Origin: Isoetes taiwanensis
Lineage: Eukaryota; Streptophyta; Lycopodiopsida; Isoetales; Isoetaceae
Assembly (NCBI GenBank): GCA_021234155.1
Contig: JAJEKV010000058.1
Location: forward strand, 2,655,060 to 2,719,059
Length of the DNA stretch: 64,000 nucleotides
Reading direction: 5' to 3'
The notes under the pieces were generated by a model that was not told the DNA's origin, searched no databases, and saw only the letters and a list, made by a program, of their open reading frames with translations. This document shows positions 1 to 10,429 of the stretch, in pieces. Position 1 is the stretch's first letter, and the number at the start of each line of letters is the position of its first letter. The translations under genes were made by a program, and so were the position numbers.

Positions 1-167
1 AAGCGGCAACGGCAATTGTCGAGCTCCATTTGATAACATCAACAGTTGTCTTTGCGGTAGTTTTCTTCTCAGTTCAAAGGTGAAACTGCAGATCAAGCTT
101 CACAAGAAGCTCTCTGGCATCAGTCAGAATTTATGCACGTCTTCTTGCTGCTGTAAAGCCTTTGCGA

Positions 168-289
<122 letters not shown>

Positions 290-732
290 AAAGCTACACA
301 CAACAATCTGGCATCTCTCCTGTAGGTTATGGCACTGGATATGCAAAAAAAAAGAAGGGTTTATAGCACCGGTTAGCCAAAAAAGAAGGGATCATGTACC
401 TCCTGGATCCTATTTATGGCTTGGAAGTATTTTGTTTCTTCCGAAATAACAAAACAGGTAACTATTTCATCTGATGCATTAGAGCAAAAAGAACCACGTT
501 AGTGGATTACCTGTAAGCCCTTAAGAAAACCGCCCTAGAGAAGACTTCAAGAAATAAGAGAACCAGTAGCCTTGATTTGTGCAGATCCTCTAAAATGATG
601 GCAAGAACGACTAACTAGCTCTATCAACTTTGAAATCCCTCAAGAAAGTCAGCAACAGTTTTTGGATTGAGGGAAGAGGAGGGTGGCCTCCCTTCTCTTA
701 CGCTGCTCTAGCCGCTACCTGCTCCGATGATT
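290..732. other. Spacer without recognisable gene
   Basis: No frame shows family motifs. The stretch lies just beyond the 3' end of the minus-strand transposase-like remnant and may hold its eroded continuation, but nothing can be aligned by eye. Confidence 0.4.
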
Positions 733-734
733 TT

Positions 735-2042
735 ACATAGTAGCATGAATAGTAGATATGGAAGTTGTGACAGCACCAACTGAGTTCTTCCAATCCAATC
801 TATTCAATTTACTCTGCTCCTTTGAACATTTGAGGAAAGCCTTCAGCCCACAATCCCCGCAATCCATTTGCAAACACTTTGGCTTGTGCCAAAATGTAGC
901 ATCATCCTTTCGACATACCATGGATGTCCACATCCCGGGGGATTCACCTTTGATCAGCGTATAACCCATGAGAGTTCAACGAAGGGGTGTTTTTTGGACC
1001 ATTTACGTACGTATACTTAGGGGTTAGGGGTGTTTTTAGGCACTGATTTGGAGCAATTTCTATACACAATGGGGCCAAATTGCCTTTTAAAATTGCGTAT
1101 ACAAGGGGGGTTTTTTGCTACCCTCCGAACGTAGATGCCATACCCCCCTTATGTATAAGTGCATCCCCCGGGGTCCACATATCGCTCACACTATTGAAAG
1201 TGTGCATATATGCTTCACATGTTGGTCCTGGGCCACAGATAGCACATTTGCATCTGCAGCTAGGCCCATGAAATTTAGAATCTCTTCGTAGCTTGTTGAT
1301 TGTTTGCCTTACAAATTCAACTCGCATGTGGTGGATGCAACACATGTCTCTCGCTCTTTTTAAGTCGTCTCACGAACTTTGGCTTCAAAGCCTCAAATAA
1401 CCTTATTCCAACTTTTATGTTTGGAAATTGCCGTTTGAAATGTTTATAGAACATTACCTGCATTGACAAACGTTTAAAATTGTAACATATCTCATAATAT
1501 ACCTGTGATTCTTTGAGGAAGTGGATTGCATGCAAATTCTGTGGTCTTGCTATCTTCTAGCCATCAACGTTCCTCATGAACATTGACTACAGTCCTCCAA
1601 AGTCAACAATCTTTCTTTTGTCAAGAGCAGCATATATAGCCTTCCTTTCAAATTCAATACTCTTGGCACAACAGCATGATTGCTAGAAGAACTTACAGCC
1701 ATCAGCATGGTTGATGATCTTGCTTGATTTATGTCTTTGCTTCTAGTACGTTTATTGATGGCAAGTGCCTGCTTTACATTATCTACAACATGTTTATAGA
1801 TATTCAAAGATTTATTTCCAATCAATTTAAATTCAGGAAAATGTTCTACTGCCCTAGAAATAATGTCTAGTCTATCTTCAGAATGGAAATTTATAGATAC
1901 CATGTTGATAAAGTCCACAATTTGTTTGGCTACTTTTTGTTTATGTCTAAATGCCCAATCTCTTTGTGTGTTTGTCTCTTTCCAAGGCCAATTTCTCCCT
2001 CTCTCTCTTTCTGATCCTTTGTTGTCTTCTCTTTGCTGTCAT
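735..2042 (-). pseudogene. N-terminal half of a transposase-like protein, broken
   Basis: Read on the minus strand, pieces in shifting frames follow the order of a transposase-like family known to me from plants and animals. A block with FPEFKLIGNKSLNIYKHV (about 1800-1850) is followed by FEALKPKFVRRLKKSERHV (about 1335-1400), a CCIHHMRVEF segment, a cysteine cluster with CRCKCAICGPG, and finally CLQMDCGDCGLKAF (about 840-890). Open sequence extends upstream of the first ATG-like codon to a TGA near 2042. Frames change near 1570 and 1335, and a 239-bp MITE splits the C-terminal part at 934-1172. The core with the presumed catalytic residues is absent here, but a complementary half of the same family lies at 5429-6860 on the other strand. 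The family assignment rests on remembered motif order. That it is a transposase is inference. Confidence 0.6.
934..1172. mobile_element. MITE with 14-bp terminal inverted repeats and 8-bp TSD
   Basis: The element begins CCCGGGGGATTCAC and its reverse complement begins CCCGGGGGATGCAC, so 13 of 14 terminal bases match. It is bracketed by the direct repeat GTCCACAT at 926-933 and 1173-1180. The interior is G-rich in short runs and has no coding sequence. Removing it and one TSD copy rejoins the minus-strand transposase-like frame at its conserved MW/T position. An 8-bp TSD fits the hAT superfamily, although the termini are not the usual CAG-type ends. Confidence 0.85.
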
Positions 2043-2755
2043 GATTCTCCTACAAGCTGTATTAGGGGATACACAACAACATGTCTTGGTGCAAGAATTA
2101 CAAGGTGTAAAATCAGTTGTGTTTCAGCACTCTCAATTGGAGATGAGACTGCTTCAAATGAGCAGGGATCCACATCCTTTTGGATCTCTAATGAAATTTA
2201 AGTTTCTGTTTCAACATGCAAATTCGGCACATGGATTTCCACATTGTAATCAAATGCACTAGCTAAAGCTTATCGATCTTGACCAGCAAATATTGCTTCA
2301 AATTCTGCTGCATATTTCTCAACAAGGTCCATTGCCTTCAATCCAACAATACCATACATAAAGAAGACTTTGTATTCAAACAATTGCTATAGAAACAAAA
2401 GCTTTGTTTCATTTCTTCAAAATTATATTCCATCACCAAAGCTCGACCGAGAAGCGGGTTCTCAGCAGTTGCACCTGTGTCACGTTTGAAGTGGTTTTGG
2501 CACCAAGACTTTAGCCACAACCTCCTCGTTTGAATAGCAATAAAAACTTACCCTATAAAGTAAGGTTTCGAAAATTACAAGGTCCATGCACATGGACCCA
2601 TTTATAAACTCAACGTATTGAATTATGTGTAACCATCGTATTCATAGTTTGTGTATCACTTGATAGTCATCTGCAGGGTTCCTTTAAAGACTGTACACAG
2701 TTCACAAATTTTCTAGAACACAGTTCACAGATCTTCTAGATGAAATATGTGATGA
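2043..2755. other. Spacer, possibly containing a copia LTR on the minus strand
   Basis: This stretch lies immediately downstream, in minus-strand sense, of the copia pol fragment, where its 3' LTR would be expected. A TGTTAG start follows a purine-rich GGAGGAA at 2774 on the minus strand, but no second boundary could be found. A short hairpin (8-bp arms GGTCCATG/CATGGACC, 2-nt loop) lies at 2581-2598. Confidence 0.35.
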
Positions 2756-3045
2756 CTATTTTTCCTCTTCTAACATTCCTCCTTCAACACATATCTCTGT
2801 CACATTAAGACCCTTCCTGAATTGTATGAACTTGCTTTCTGTTAGAGCCACATCAAAGATTTGTTCTGCAGTATTTATGTAGGTCATTTATATATATCCT
2901 TTTCTTGCTAAGTCCCTGATGAAATGTATGTTGAGTTCAATGCGCTTTGTTCTCTCATAATCCACGGGATTCTTTACTATTGCAATACAACTTTGATTAT
3001 CTGTTACAATTATAGTAGACTCAGTTTGATAGCATTGCAGCTCAT
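2756..3045 (-). mobile_element. Ty1/copia pol C-terminal (RNase H) fragment
   Basis: The minus strand encodes the end of a copia RNase H domain: TDNQSCIAIVKNPV, then YERTKRIELNIHFIRD, then the family's typical tail AEQIFDVALTESKF...FRKGL...EGGML. The pattern matches the usual CDNQSAI...NPVFHERTKHIE...HFIRE...GGML order. There is one in-frame TAA after KGYI, so it is dead. No integrase or reverse transcriptase domain is found upstream within the window, and the element is therefore truncated. Confidence 0.8.
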
Positions 3046-3790
3046 CCAATTGAAATCAAACCAATATTTAAATCAACAATGTAGCCTCATTTTCTAAGGA
3101 TCTTTACCCTTTGCATATCAAGGTCTGGTTATCACTTACAGCTAGGCGTAAACTATGGATCGAGAGTGGGAGTCTAGAAACATTAAACATGGTCAAAAGA
3201 AGAAAGGTATCTAAACACATAATCAAATATAGTAGAATGAGATAAAATAACAAGACTTAGGTAAAAATCTCAGATACAATACAATGAGGATAGGAACATA
3301 TGAGTTCTTAAAACTATACCAAAATAGCAAAACAAAATTTTGATACAAAATTAAATTAGGGCTGGCTGTAATTAAATGGATTGCAAAGCAAAGGGAGAAT
3401 ATAATACATGCACAGAAGTTAATATGATTAGAATCACTTTCTACTAAACAGTGCGAGATTAATAACTCCGTATTATTATAATATAAGAACAAATAGAAGT
3501 TGCTTATATCTATACCTGTCTATAATATATAATCAATTACACGGGTGTATAGAAAGAATGAATTCAAAATTAGGTATACTCTGAAAAAAGTGAGACTTCC
3601 ACACACCTTGACTGTTCACTTTTGACAGTCTTAAACGATGATCATGTCTGGTCTATACCTCTACCTTTTATATCCCAAAGTTATAAATTGCACATTACAA
3701 GTCATTTCAAACTTAATCACTTTGAACATGACAACGTCTGTGTCACTTATAACCTCACATTATCTCTTTAAGGAGGGGAGACTTCCTCCT
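3046..3790. other. AT-rich stretch without recognisable domain
   Basis: No protein motif was recognised on either strand. Its right end leads into the last codons of a Ty3/gypsy polyprotein, so part may be eroded gypsy internal sequence. Confidence 0.4.
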
Positions 3791-3804
3791 AATGCACGAT
3801 GTGT

Positions 3805-3867
3805 TGCCCTGCAACAAGAGTAGACTTGATGCTGAGGACAGCATCATTTTTAAGGTGGGGAGAATGT
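3805..3867 (+). mobile_element. Ty3/gypsy polyprotein C-terminus and polypurine tract
   Basis: The plus strand reads NKSRLDAEDSIIFKVGRM followed by a stop that overlaps the LTR start. An acidic tail ending in xVGRM, set against a purine-rich AAGGTGGGGAGAA, is typical of plant Ty3/gypsy elements just before the 3' LTR. No integrase or RT sequence is recognisable further upstream. Confidence 0.65.
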
Positions 3868-5428
3868 GACGTTCCACATATTTATACGCCTTTTTAAGTA
3901 TAAATACATGACACGTCACTATGAATAAGTAATGGCACATTAATTATTCATAAGCTAAGGTTAGCTATGTTAATAATTAAATTATAAAGGTGGAAACCTA
4001 CAACCCTAATTCGAATTTAGGGCTTAACCTAATATTAAAAAGGGCTAAAATGCCAAGTTAGTTAATATTAGCCAACCCGGAGCTGCCACCTGGCCCACAT
4101 CGATTGGGCAAGGGAGAGTTACTAACTTGGGACCCAAATTGGGGTTTTGGACCCCCATTTGCCCCAATTCGAATTGGGGGAGGTTGGTGGAGGAGGAGTT
4201 GATGTTCCACCATGTTCCAGCCGAAAGGATGGAGCACCCGAACGATAGTGGAGCTAGCTATGATCCCGGTTAGTACGTAGATAGCTCGGATTCCTAGATA
4301 GTCATAGGATTAACCCTTGTATGGATAGATGTATGGTTAATCTCTATTTTATGTTATATTCGAAGTTATGGATGGATGGATGTATAAGGATAGCTTTCTT
4401 TCTGTTCCTCCTGTGTTATATGGGTAAAAGGGGGGTAGAGACCTAAAGGCCATCTAGAAGTAGAGGTGCTCCTAGATAGAACCCTTAAAACCCAGTAAAT
4501 GTGGCCTGTGCACAAGAGCCTACCTGGCTGTGGATGCTATGATGTGGTTCAGCACCAGACAACGGGTATGAGGTGAATCGGGGGTGGGATCCTGCCTAGC
4601 GCGGCTACAGGACTCCTACAGTGTGCTAGACTTATAGTCTGTCACCGTGTGTGGGCCGGGTATGGGTCTGACACTCTCTGGACCGGAGGGCGTGAGTCAT
4701 AGATGGTCGTCCTGGGCTCGAACGGGTTGGTGAGCTGACCTTTAGATTTAGGAGAGTAAGTCGGGTACGGATGCGGGGGTCACTGAGGGGGCACGTGTTC
4801 TCTAGCACACCCAGGGATCCGTCATACTCAGGGAGGAGACGCCTCTCTGACCTGCCTCATCGGACCGGGAGATGTAACCCGGAGTAGTCCCGAAGGGTGA
4901 TTCCTTGGGATTGCGTCTCCGGAGGGCTACAAGCACGTCATAGCATGATTCAAAATATATCCGCAAAGTGTGCACCTGGAGAGGCGGATGGAATGGACTA
5001 CCCTAGCCATTGTCTTATGCCAGCCAATGCCATGTTATACCTCTGTCTGCTGTTATCTTGAGGCCCTGACCGTCAGTCACCCCCACGGAGTTTGAGCCCG
5101 GGGTAGAGCCCTTAGTTATAGTGTATTTCCTTTGTTATATCAGTATTCTGTTGTTTGTTATAGTGATGATGATGGGCCACCCTTCGTGGTGGTATATTAT
5201 TTATTAGTAGTGTGGCTAGGTGCTAACATGTATGTACGCTTCCGCTATATAGGATTCCCATAGAAGGCGTGGGACGAATGACACCTCCTGTCCTTCACCC
5301 GGACACTTGGCCATCACAAGTGGTCCAAGTCAGATGGAGGGCCTTTCCGTGGTGATGGATTCGCCATGGGAGGGGAATTTCCCGTATTTATACGATAGGA
5401 GCATCGTATGGATTCGGGGAGCGTCACA
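3865..5428 (+). mobile_element. Ty3/gypsy 3' LTR
   Basis: A 1564-bp segment starts TGTGACG and ends CGTCACA, a perfect 7-bp terminal inverted repeat with canonical TG...CA ends. It directly follows a polypurine tract and polyprotein tail. No ORF of note lies inside. The sequence is GC-richer than its surroundings between 4400 and 5100. The expected 5' LTR and most of the internal region are not present to the left, so the element is truncated or rearranged. ACTTC directly after the LTR would be one copy of its 5-bp target duplication. Confidence 0.8.
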
Positions 5429-6860
5429 ACTTCAGAGAAAATTATACTTTTAAAATTCAACAGGAAATTCAAACAGTGCACTGGTGAAATGATCAATGTT
5501 CTGTTCTAGTTCACGTCACGTATAGACATGCCATAAATGGAAAAGTTCCAAATATTAGGATTAGCGACCACAAGTTGGTGAAGGAGACACATTTCTACAT
5601 GTCTGATGATCGAGAACATGATTCTCCATTTGTCCAGCATTGCCTCCAGAAGCATGCTGACTCTTTGGCTGGTATAACTTACTCAAAGCATGTCTTTTGG
5701 TCTGATGGTTGTGCATCGCAGTTTAAGTCTTCAAGATCATTCTATTATTTGGGAAGTTTTTTTGAGAAAAATGGAGTACAGATTGGCTGGAATTTCTTTG
5801 CGTCCTCACATGAGAAGGGCACTTCGTGGCATGGTATTTCACATCAAAGAGAGGCTTGCAAGATAAGGACATCATCCGCTATGCAAACAATAAGGTTTCT
5901 TTATTTGACTCAAACAATTCCAATTTGCTCATGTAAAGAATGCTAACTTGGTATGTCTATGTTTGTAGGCACTTTTGGTTAATAGAGGTTGGGGAAGTGT
6001 GCAGGAAATTATGTTATGATTGTGATACACTGAAGGGAACTACAAAGATACACACCATTAGACCAATTTGTCAAAATAGACCCACTATGGTAGCTCACAA
6101 AGGTTTATCTTGCTTCTGTAGCAGTTGTTGGAAGGGCTTATGGAATAAATGCTTGCATGGAATTGAAGCCATTTATCATGGAGAATCACAATCCTATCAC
6201 TCATGTGCAATTTGAAGGTGACAACCAATGGAAAGCACAGCTTGTGGAAGTGCGTGATAATTTTGTCATCAACGCGGAAGCAAACAATGAAAAGAATTTA
6301 GAGTTTTGGATTATCAAGTGTATTGAACCCAAACATGTTGTGGAAAATGCTTTTAGAGATGAATGGGGTTCAAAATTCAGCAGATAAGAAGTTATCTTAA
6401 CTGGCAAATATTACAAGTTTGTTGGTGAAAACAGGTATGAGTTATTGAGTCACATGCCAGATGTTTCTTGCTATTTACATCTTGTTGTATGTGCAAAAGT
6501 AGAATTACTATCTATTGTACGTGAACCGTTAATGTATGAGTTGCCATTGGGGCCATATGAGCACATAATAGATTGTTTGCCATTACCTGAATTTGAAATG
6601 CTGGCAAGTAGTAAGTCTACTACATCTTTGAAGGGAAAGAAATAAAAGCAGATTTTGAATGTTGTTAGGAAAAAGGTACAGGTTAGAAAGAGGAATTAAA
6701 GCAGGCTACAGAAAAACAAAGCCCTCAAGGAATTCAAAGCATGGGAAGAGTATTGGTTCCTCCAAAAGGAAGAAGAGGAAGATGTGAGTGATTGGAGTAA
6801 CAGATATGAAGGTTATAATTTTGAAGCAGATATGCTTAGTTATGTAGCAGAATAGATAGT
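5429..6860 (+). pseudogene. C-terminal half of a transposase-like protein, broken
   Basis: Plus-strand sequence immediately after the gypsy LTR reads FRENYTFKIQQEIQ, then VLVHVTYRHAINGKV, ETHFYMSDDREHDSPFVQHC, WSDGCASQFKSS and WNFFASSHEKG. It ends with FWIIKCIEPKHVVENAF and a Lys-rich tail. The order (acidic residue near ENY, then SDG, then a His-rich FF..SH.KG block) is that of a widespread uncharacterised DDE-like family. Breaks include a TGA after TVHW, a TAA after SKFSR at about 6385, and frame changes between 5850 and 6157. The family's HGKG is altered to HEKG. It starts where the minus-strand fragment at 735-2042 leaves off in protein order. Confidence 0.7.
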
Positions 6861-7034
6861 TATATCAGAAGTACATAATCCACAAATGGTGTAATTGCAT
6901 AAGACATTTAGAAATAAAAGAAACATTGTCTCTGTACATGCATTTGTAATCTGGTGTAATTTGTAAATGCATCTCAAATAATAGAATATTATGTAACAGA
7001 AACAGTTGTGAACATTATTGCAGATGAATTTCTT

Positions 7035-7780
7035 TTAACTAGTTTCACTTTGAACTTAATGATGACCTGGCACATGTGGTGGTGCCATTTGTACCACCAT
7101 GCCACATGGACTGCTGACATGGCATACATGTTATCAACATCATTCCAGCTAAATTACTTTAACTAGTTCCACTTTGAACTTGATTATTACATGTCATGAC
7201 ATGCCTATGATGATATGGCACATGTGGTGGTGCCACATGTATTGCCAAATGTACAGTAAATGCCACGTGGACTGCTGACATGGCATACATGTTGTCAACA
7301 TCATTCCAGCTAAATTACTTCAACTAGTTCCACGTTGAACTTGATTATTACATGTCATAACATGTGTATGATGACATGGCACGTGGTGGTGCCACATGTA
7401 TTGCCAAATGTATAGTAAATGCCACATGGACGGTTGACATGGCATACATGTTGTCAACATCATTCCAGCTAAATTACTTTAACTAGTTTCACTTTGAACT
7501 TGATGATTACATGGCATGACACGTCTATGACGACCTGGCATATGTGGTGGTGCCACTACCAAATGTATAGTGCATGCCACATAGACTGCTGACATATTAT
7601 TGCAGCCATTTTCAACTTGATGATTACATGGCATGATATGTCTATGCTGACATGGCACATATGGTGCCACATGTACTGCCAAATGTACAGTCCATGCCAC
7701 ATTATTTGTTGGTGTGGCAAGGCATGCCAAGGTGGCATGGCACAGCATGCCTGCCACATATGATGTTAACATGGCTATCT
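7035..7780. repeat. Tandem array of about 160-bp units, five copies
   Basis: Copies start near 7035, 7159, 7320, 7479 and 7607. Each starts with a version of TTAACTAGTTTCACTTTGAA and contains several overlapping CATG/TGCCA palindromic words. Spacings are 124, 161, 159 and 128 bp, so two units carry internal deletions. Minus-strand ORFs here are rich in His, Cys and Met only because of the repeated ATGGCA and ACATGG words and do not look like proteins. Confidence 0.85.
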
Positions 7781-8052
7781 CTTAACAATCGTGTTATTTT
7801 TTTTAGTTACTACCAAGGTTTATTTTAACAAAGTCTTTTCTGCGGTACATGTTTTTTAACATGTCAAATGTGCAGCTTTGTAGAACTTAGTGGAAAAACT
7901 AAATGATAAGAACAAGTAGAGAGAATAGATAATATATTTATAATAATGGTCTTTTACACAAGTAGTTGGTGTAACAAAATTTGGGTTGTCATGGTAAAAC
8001 TGCCACAAAATTTTTGCACATATATTTGTGTCTATCTAATGCCAACAAACTG

Positions 8053-9018
8053 CTACAAGGTAATGTCATCGTCATCTTCTGTTTCAGAATCTTCTTCAGC
8101 TATTTTAGGGTCATGTTTTGCTACTGGAGATTGAACTTCATTATGATCATTCACTGTTGATGGTATAGCATTTGGAACACCTATTGTCTGAAAACCTACA
8201 GAGTTGAGCTCAGCTGCCAAACCAACCTGCTGTGGACTAAAGGGATTAGAATGCATTCCTGGAAACCAAAGGCTCATAATCCCTGTCGAATCCCAAGACT
8301 CACATTGTTGACTTGAATCTGTAGCTGCCAAATTACACCATTTAAGAAAATATTTATTTGAACCAAATAAACAAACTCAATGATCTTACCTTTGGATTCA
8401 GTGGTGTGTGTGGTGGCCTCCACTTGATCAAACTTCTCTTTAATAGAACTAGCATCTTTGATTGGAGATGTATGCTCCAAGTTAGTTTCAGCATCTTCTT
8501 TCTGACCTGTGGTTGCATCTTCATTCTGACATATGGTTGCATCTTCTTTCTTAGCTTTAACAGATGGAGCTTTACATTTTCCAGCAGGTCCAACAGTCTT
8601 AGTAGCAGTCGAAACATTCTTAACAGATCTAACATTCTTATTTTTTGCAGATCCCACGTTCTTAGTTGATCCCTCTGAGTTATGTACCTTGTTTTTTCCT
8701 GCAATCTCGTTCTTCTTCAATGGTGGGGCCTTTTTTCTAGCATTCTTTGGTGGCTTCTTGGGTTTAGGTTTTCTCTTTCCACTCGTCCTGTTGGTGGGAA
8801 CATTGACTTGTATCCCTTCAGCATCTTCTGCTACAAAAATAGCACCTATCAAATGGTTTATGACCATCTAGTATTGAATTAAACCTCAAATGCAACAAAT
8901 GCACAAAATATATACCTGATTCATTAATCTCCATCTCGGGGTCAAGCTCTAATCTCTCTATACATACACGCCTCCTAGTGAATATGAAATAAGAACTCAA
9001 AAGCAAGCAAAACCCCAA
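8053..9018 (-). CDS. Spliced Lys-rich protein gene, 3' exons, function unknown
   Basis: Three minus-strand exons join in one frame. An exon ending at 8916 reads LELDPEMEINES and has a GTATAT donor. Exon 8390-8830 follows a TTTTGTAG acceptor and ends with a GGTAAG donor. Exon 8053-8318 follows a CAGCTACAG acceptor and ends in a TAG stop. Both joins keep phase 1. The middle exon is strongly basic (KRKPKPKKPPKNARKK, then repeated KN, KC and KAKKEDA words) and resembles a disordered DNA-binding or linker region. The last exon ends in an acidic tail, EEDSETEDDDDITL. No catalytic domain is visible, and the 5' boundary is unresolved. It may belong to the same transcription unit as the exons at 9128-9526. 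A host gene or a transposon-encoded accessory protein are both possible. Confidence 0.5.
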
Positions 9019-9127
9019 GCAAAGTTAGTTCTAGCTTTATTATTCTTCAATCCAATTTTGTAAACCTTATGCACCAAATCCTGCAGCTCGTCATGGAATT
9101 CATATCTCACTTTATATAATTTGATTT

Positions 9128-9526
9128 TCATTCTCTTATTAATTCATTAGTCCAAACAGTAAGAACTGACATGGGACAGCCATTCCAGATCTCTACCTTC
9201 ATTTGGCAACCCCTGTACATATGAAACTCCAATTCAGAGGTCGCAATCTTCATAGCTGCCAAATGTAGAAAGAGATGGGGTTACCTCTGGCGGATACAGA
9301 GTTGCGCTACAAATCAATGAAAAAAAAAATTGAACCATACCTTTTCTAAACAAGATCCTTCATCATTACACTGCAAAAGGTCTGGGGATTCAGTACGTTC
9401 CATAGGGTCCTCGAGATTCATCATGGAGCCTGAATGGTTGGCCTCGACAAATGTCGGAGCTTTGAAACTGGAGAGGGAATGTAACTTGAAGGGCTTCATA
9501 GGGTTTGACGGGTAAAAGATTCCCAT
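9128..9526 (-). CDS. Spliced 5' exons of an unknown gene, with a 22-nt microexon
   Basis: The minus strand has an ATG at 9526 opening a 62-codon exon (9341-9526) that ends ...DEGSCLEK before GTATGG. A 22-nt exon at 9285-9306 (RNSVSAR plus one base), flanked by TTTGTAG and GGTAACC, changes phase by one. The next exon starts at 9255 after a pyrimidine-rich tract and GGCAG, and continues in frame as AMKIATSELEFHMYRGCQMK. It stays open to a TGA at 9128, unless a donor at AAG/GTAGAG ends it earlier. The phases fit only if the microexon is included, which argues for a real gene. Another frame just downstream reads KVRYEFHDELQDLVHKVYK and could be a further exon. No family recognised. Confidence 0.45.
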
Positions 9527-9551
9527 AAACTTCACAACTTCAATTAAAAAT

Positions 9552-9607
9552 AAGGTGCTGCGCACGGAGGGTTGCCCTTCATGGCCGAAGGGTGAAGTGG
9601 TTTAAAT
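9552..9607 (+). repeat. Dispersed repeat end, copy 1
   Basis: A segment of about 50 bp (AAGGTGCTGCGCACGGAGGG and onward) recurs almost exactly in reverse orientation at 39836-39892 and more loosely at 23069-23100. It probably marks the terminus of a repeat family. Similarity fades to the right in both well-matched copies. Confidence 0.6.
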
Positions 9608-9849
9608 CATACTTCGAAGTCATGTTTTCACAATCAATCATAATTACTACTTCAAAACAATAGAATACTTGATGCTATGACTTTATGAGAATTGACCTGA
9701 AGAAATCTTTGGTGCTCGGCATGGAACAAAGATTGCAAGAGCATAAGGACAAGTCTAATAGAGCGGAGAATGGAAATACATGTTTTCCCTCTCTTGCATC
9801 TCCAAGGACAGCCACAGTTTTAGGATGGATCTAGAAGAAAAAAAATCAC

Positions 9850-10186
9850 AATTTTCTAATGCTCTGCTACTGCTTCTTCATCGCATCAATCATGTCTGGA
9901 GTGAAACATTTAGGTCAGAAATGGAGAAAACAAAAAACACAGAATCACACAGAAACAGAAACATATTTAAGAAAAAAAAAAGGCTGACTAGGCAAATTAG
10001 ACCCAGTCGCACATGTATACACCTGACCTACAGATTTGGCATGGACAAGAACAATTGTGGCATCGCCAGATTTGCAGTGATAAAGGTTTCGACGGCCCAA
10101 AGAAGCGCTTTTGTGCTATGTTCACTATCATCTACGGCAATTATAACGACACTTTTGTTTGTATTAGCGCATGCATCAACCTCCAT
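9850..10186 (-). pseudogene. Universal stress protein (USP domain) remnant
   Basis: On the minus strand an ATG at 10186 opens MEVDACANTNKSVVIIAVDD, followed by SEHSTKALLWAVETF and, after a one-base frame change near 10075, GDATIVLVHAKSVGQV. This is the first strand and helix of a USP fold: VVIAVDDSEHS...AL.WA, then the ILVHAK strand. USP proteins are small nucleotide-binding alpha/beta proteins induced by stress in plants. A possible second exon follows a TTCACTCCAG acceptor near 9895 (MIDAMKKQ) but has stops at once. A 212-codon plus-strand ORF over the same DNA is its antisense shadow. The ATP-binding GxxG region is missing. Confidence 0.7.
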
Positions 10187-10429
10187 AGCTGAGCTCGGAT
10201 ATAGAGCTGTGGCAATTTTCCTGTGTCAGTTAGCGGGTTTCCACAGCGGCCACCTAGCAACACTAGCGACTCCCAGTTTACAAGCAACAACAAGTTTGGA
10301 GCGGTGGCATAGTTGTTCCCTTTGTATTATAGGAATTAGCAATAAGACCTTAGCTTTTAAACCCCATCATTTTATGGTCCTTCTACAGAAGTGCATCGAC
10401 TTATTAGGTAGCACTTAGACGTGCAATAT

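Noticed and set aside
7479-7772. Two overlapping His/Cys/Met-rich minus-strand ORFs
   Set aside because: They are produced by the repeated CATG and TGGCA words of the tandem array.
8533-8871. Hydrophobic plus-strand ORF resembling a membrane protein
   Set aside because: It is antisense to the Lys-rich exon; Lys codons read backwards give Phe and Leu.
9780-10418. 212-codon plus-strand ORF with a hydrophobic stretch
   Set aside because: The antisense strand over the same bases encodes a recognisable USP domain, so the plus ORF is most likely its shadow.
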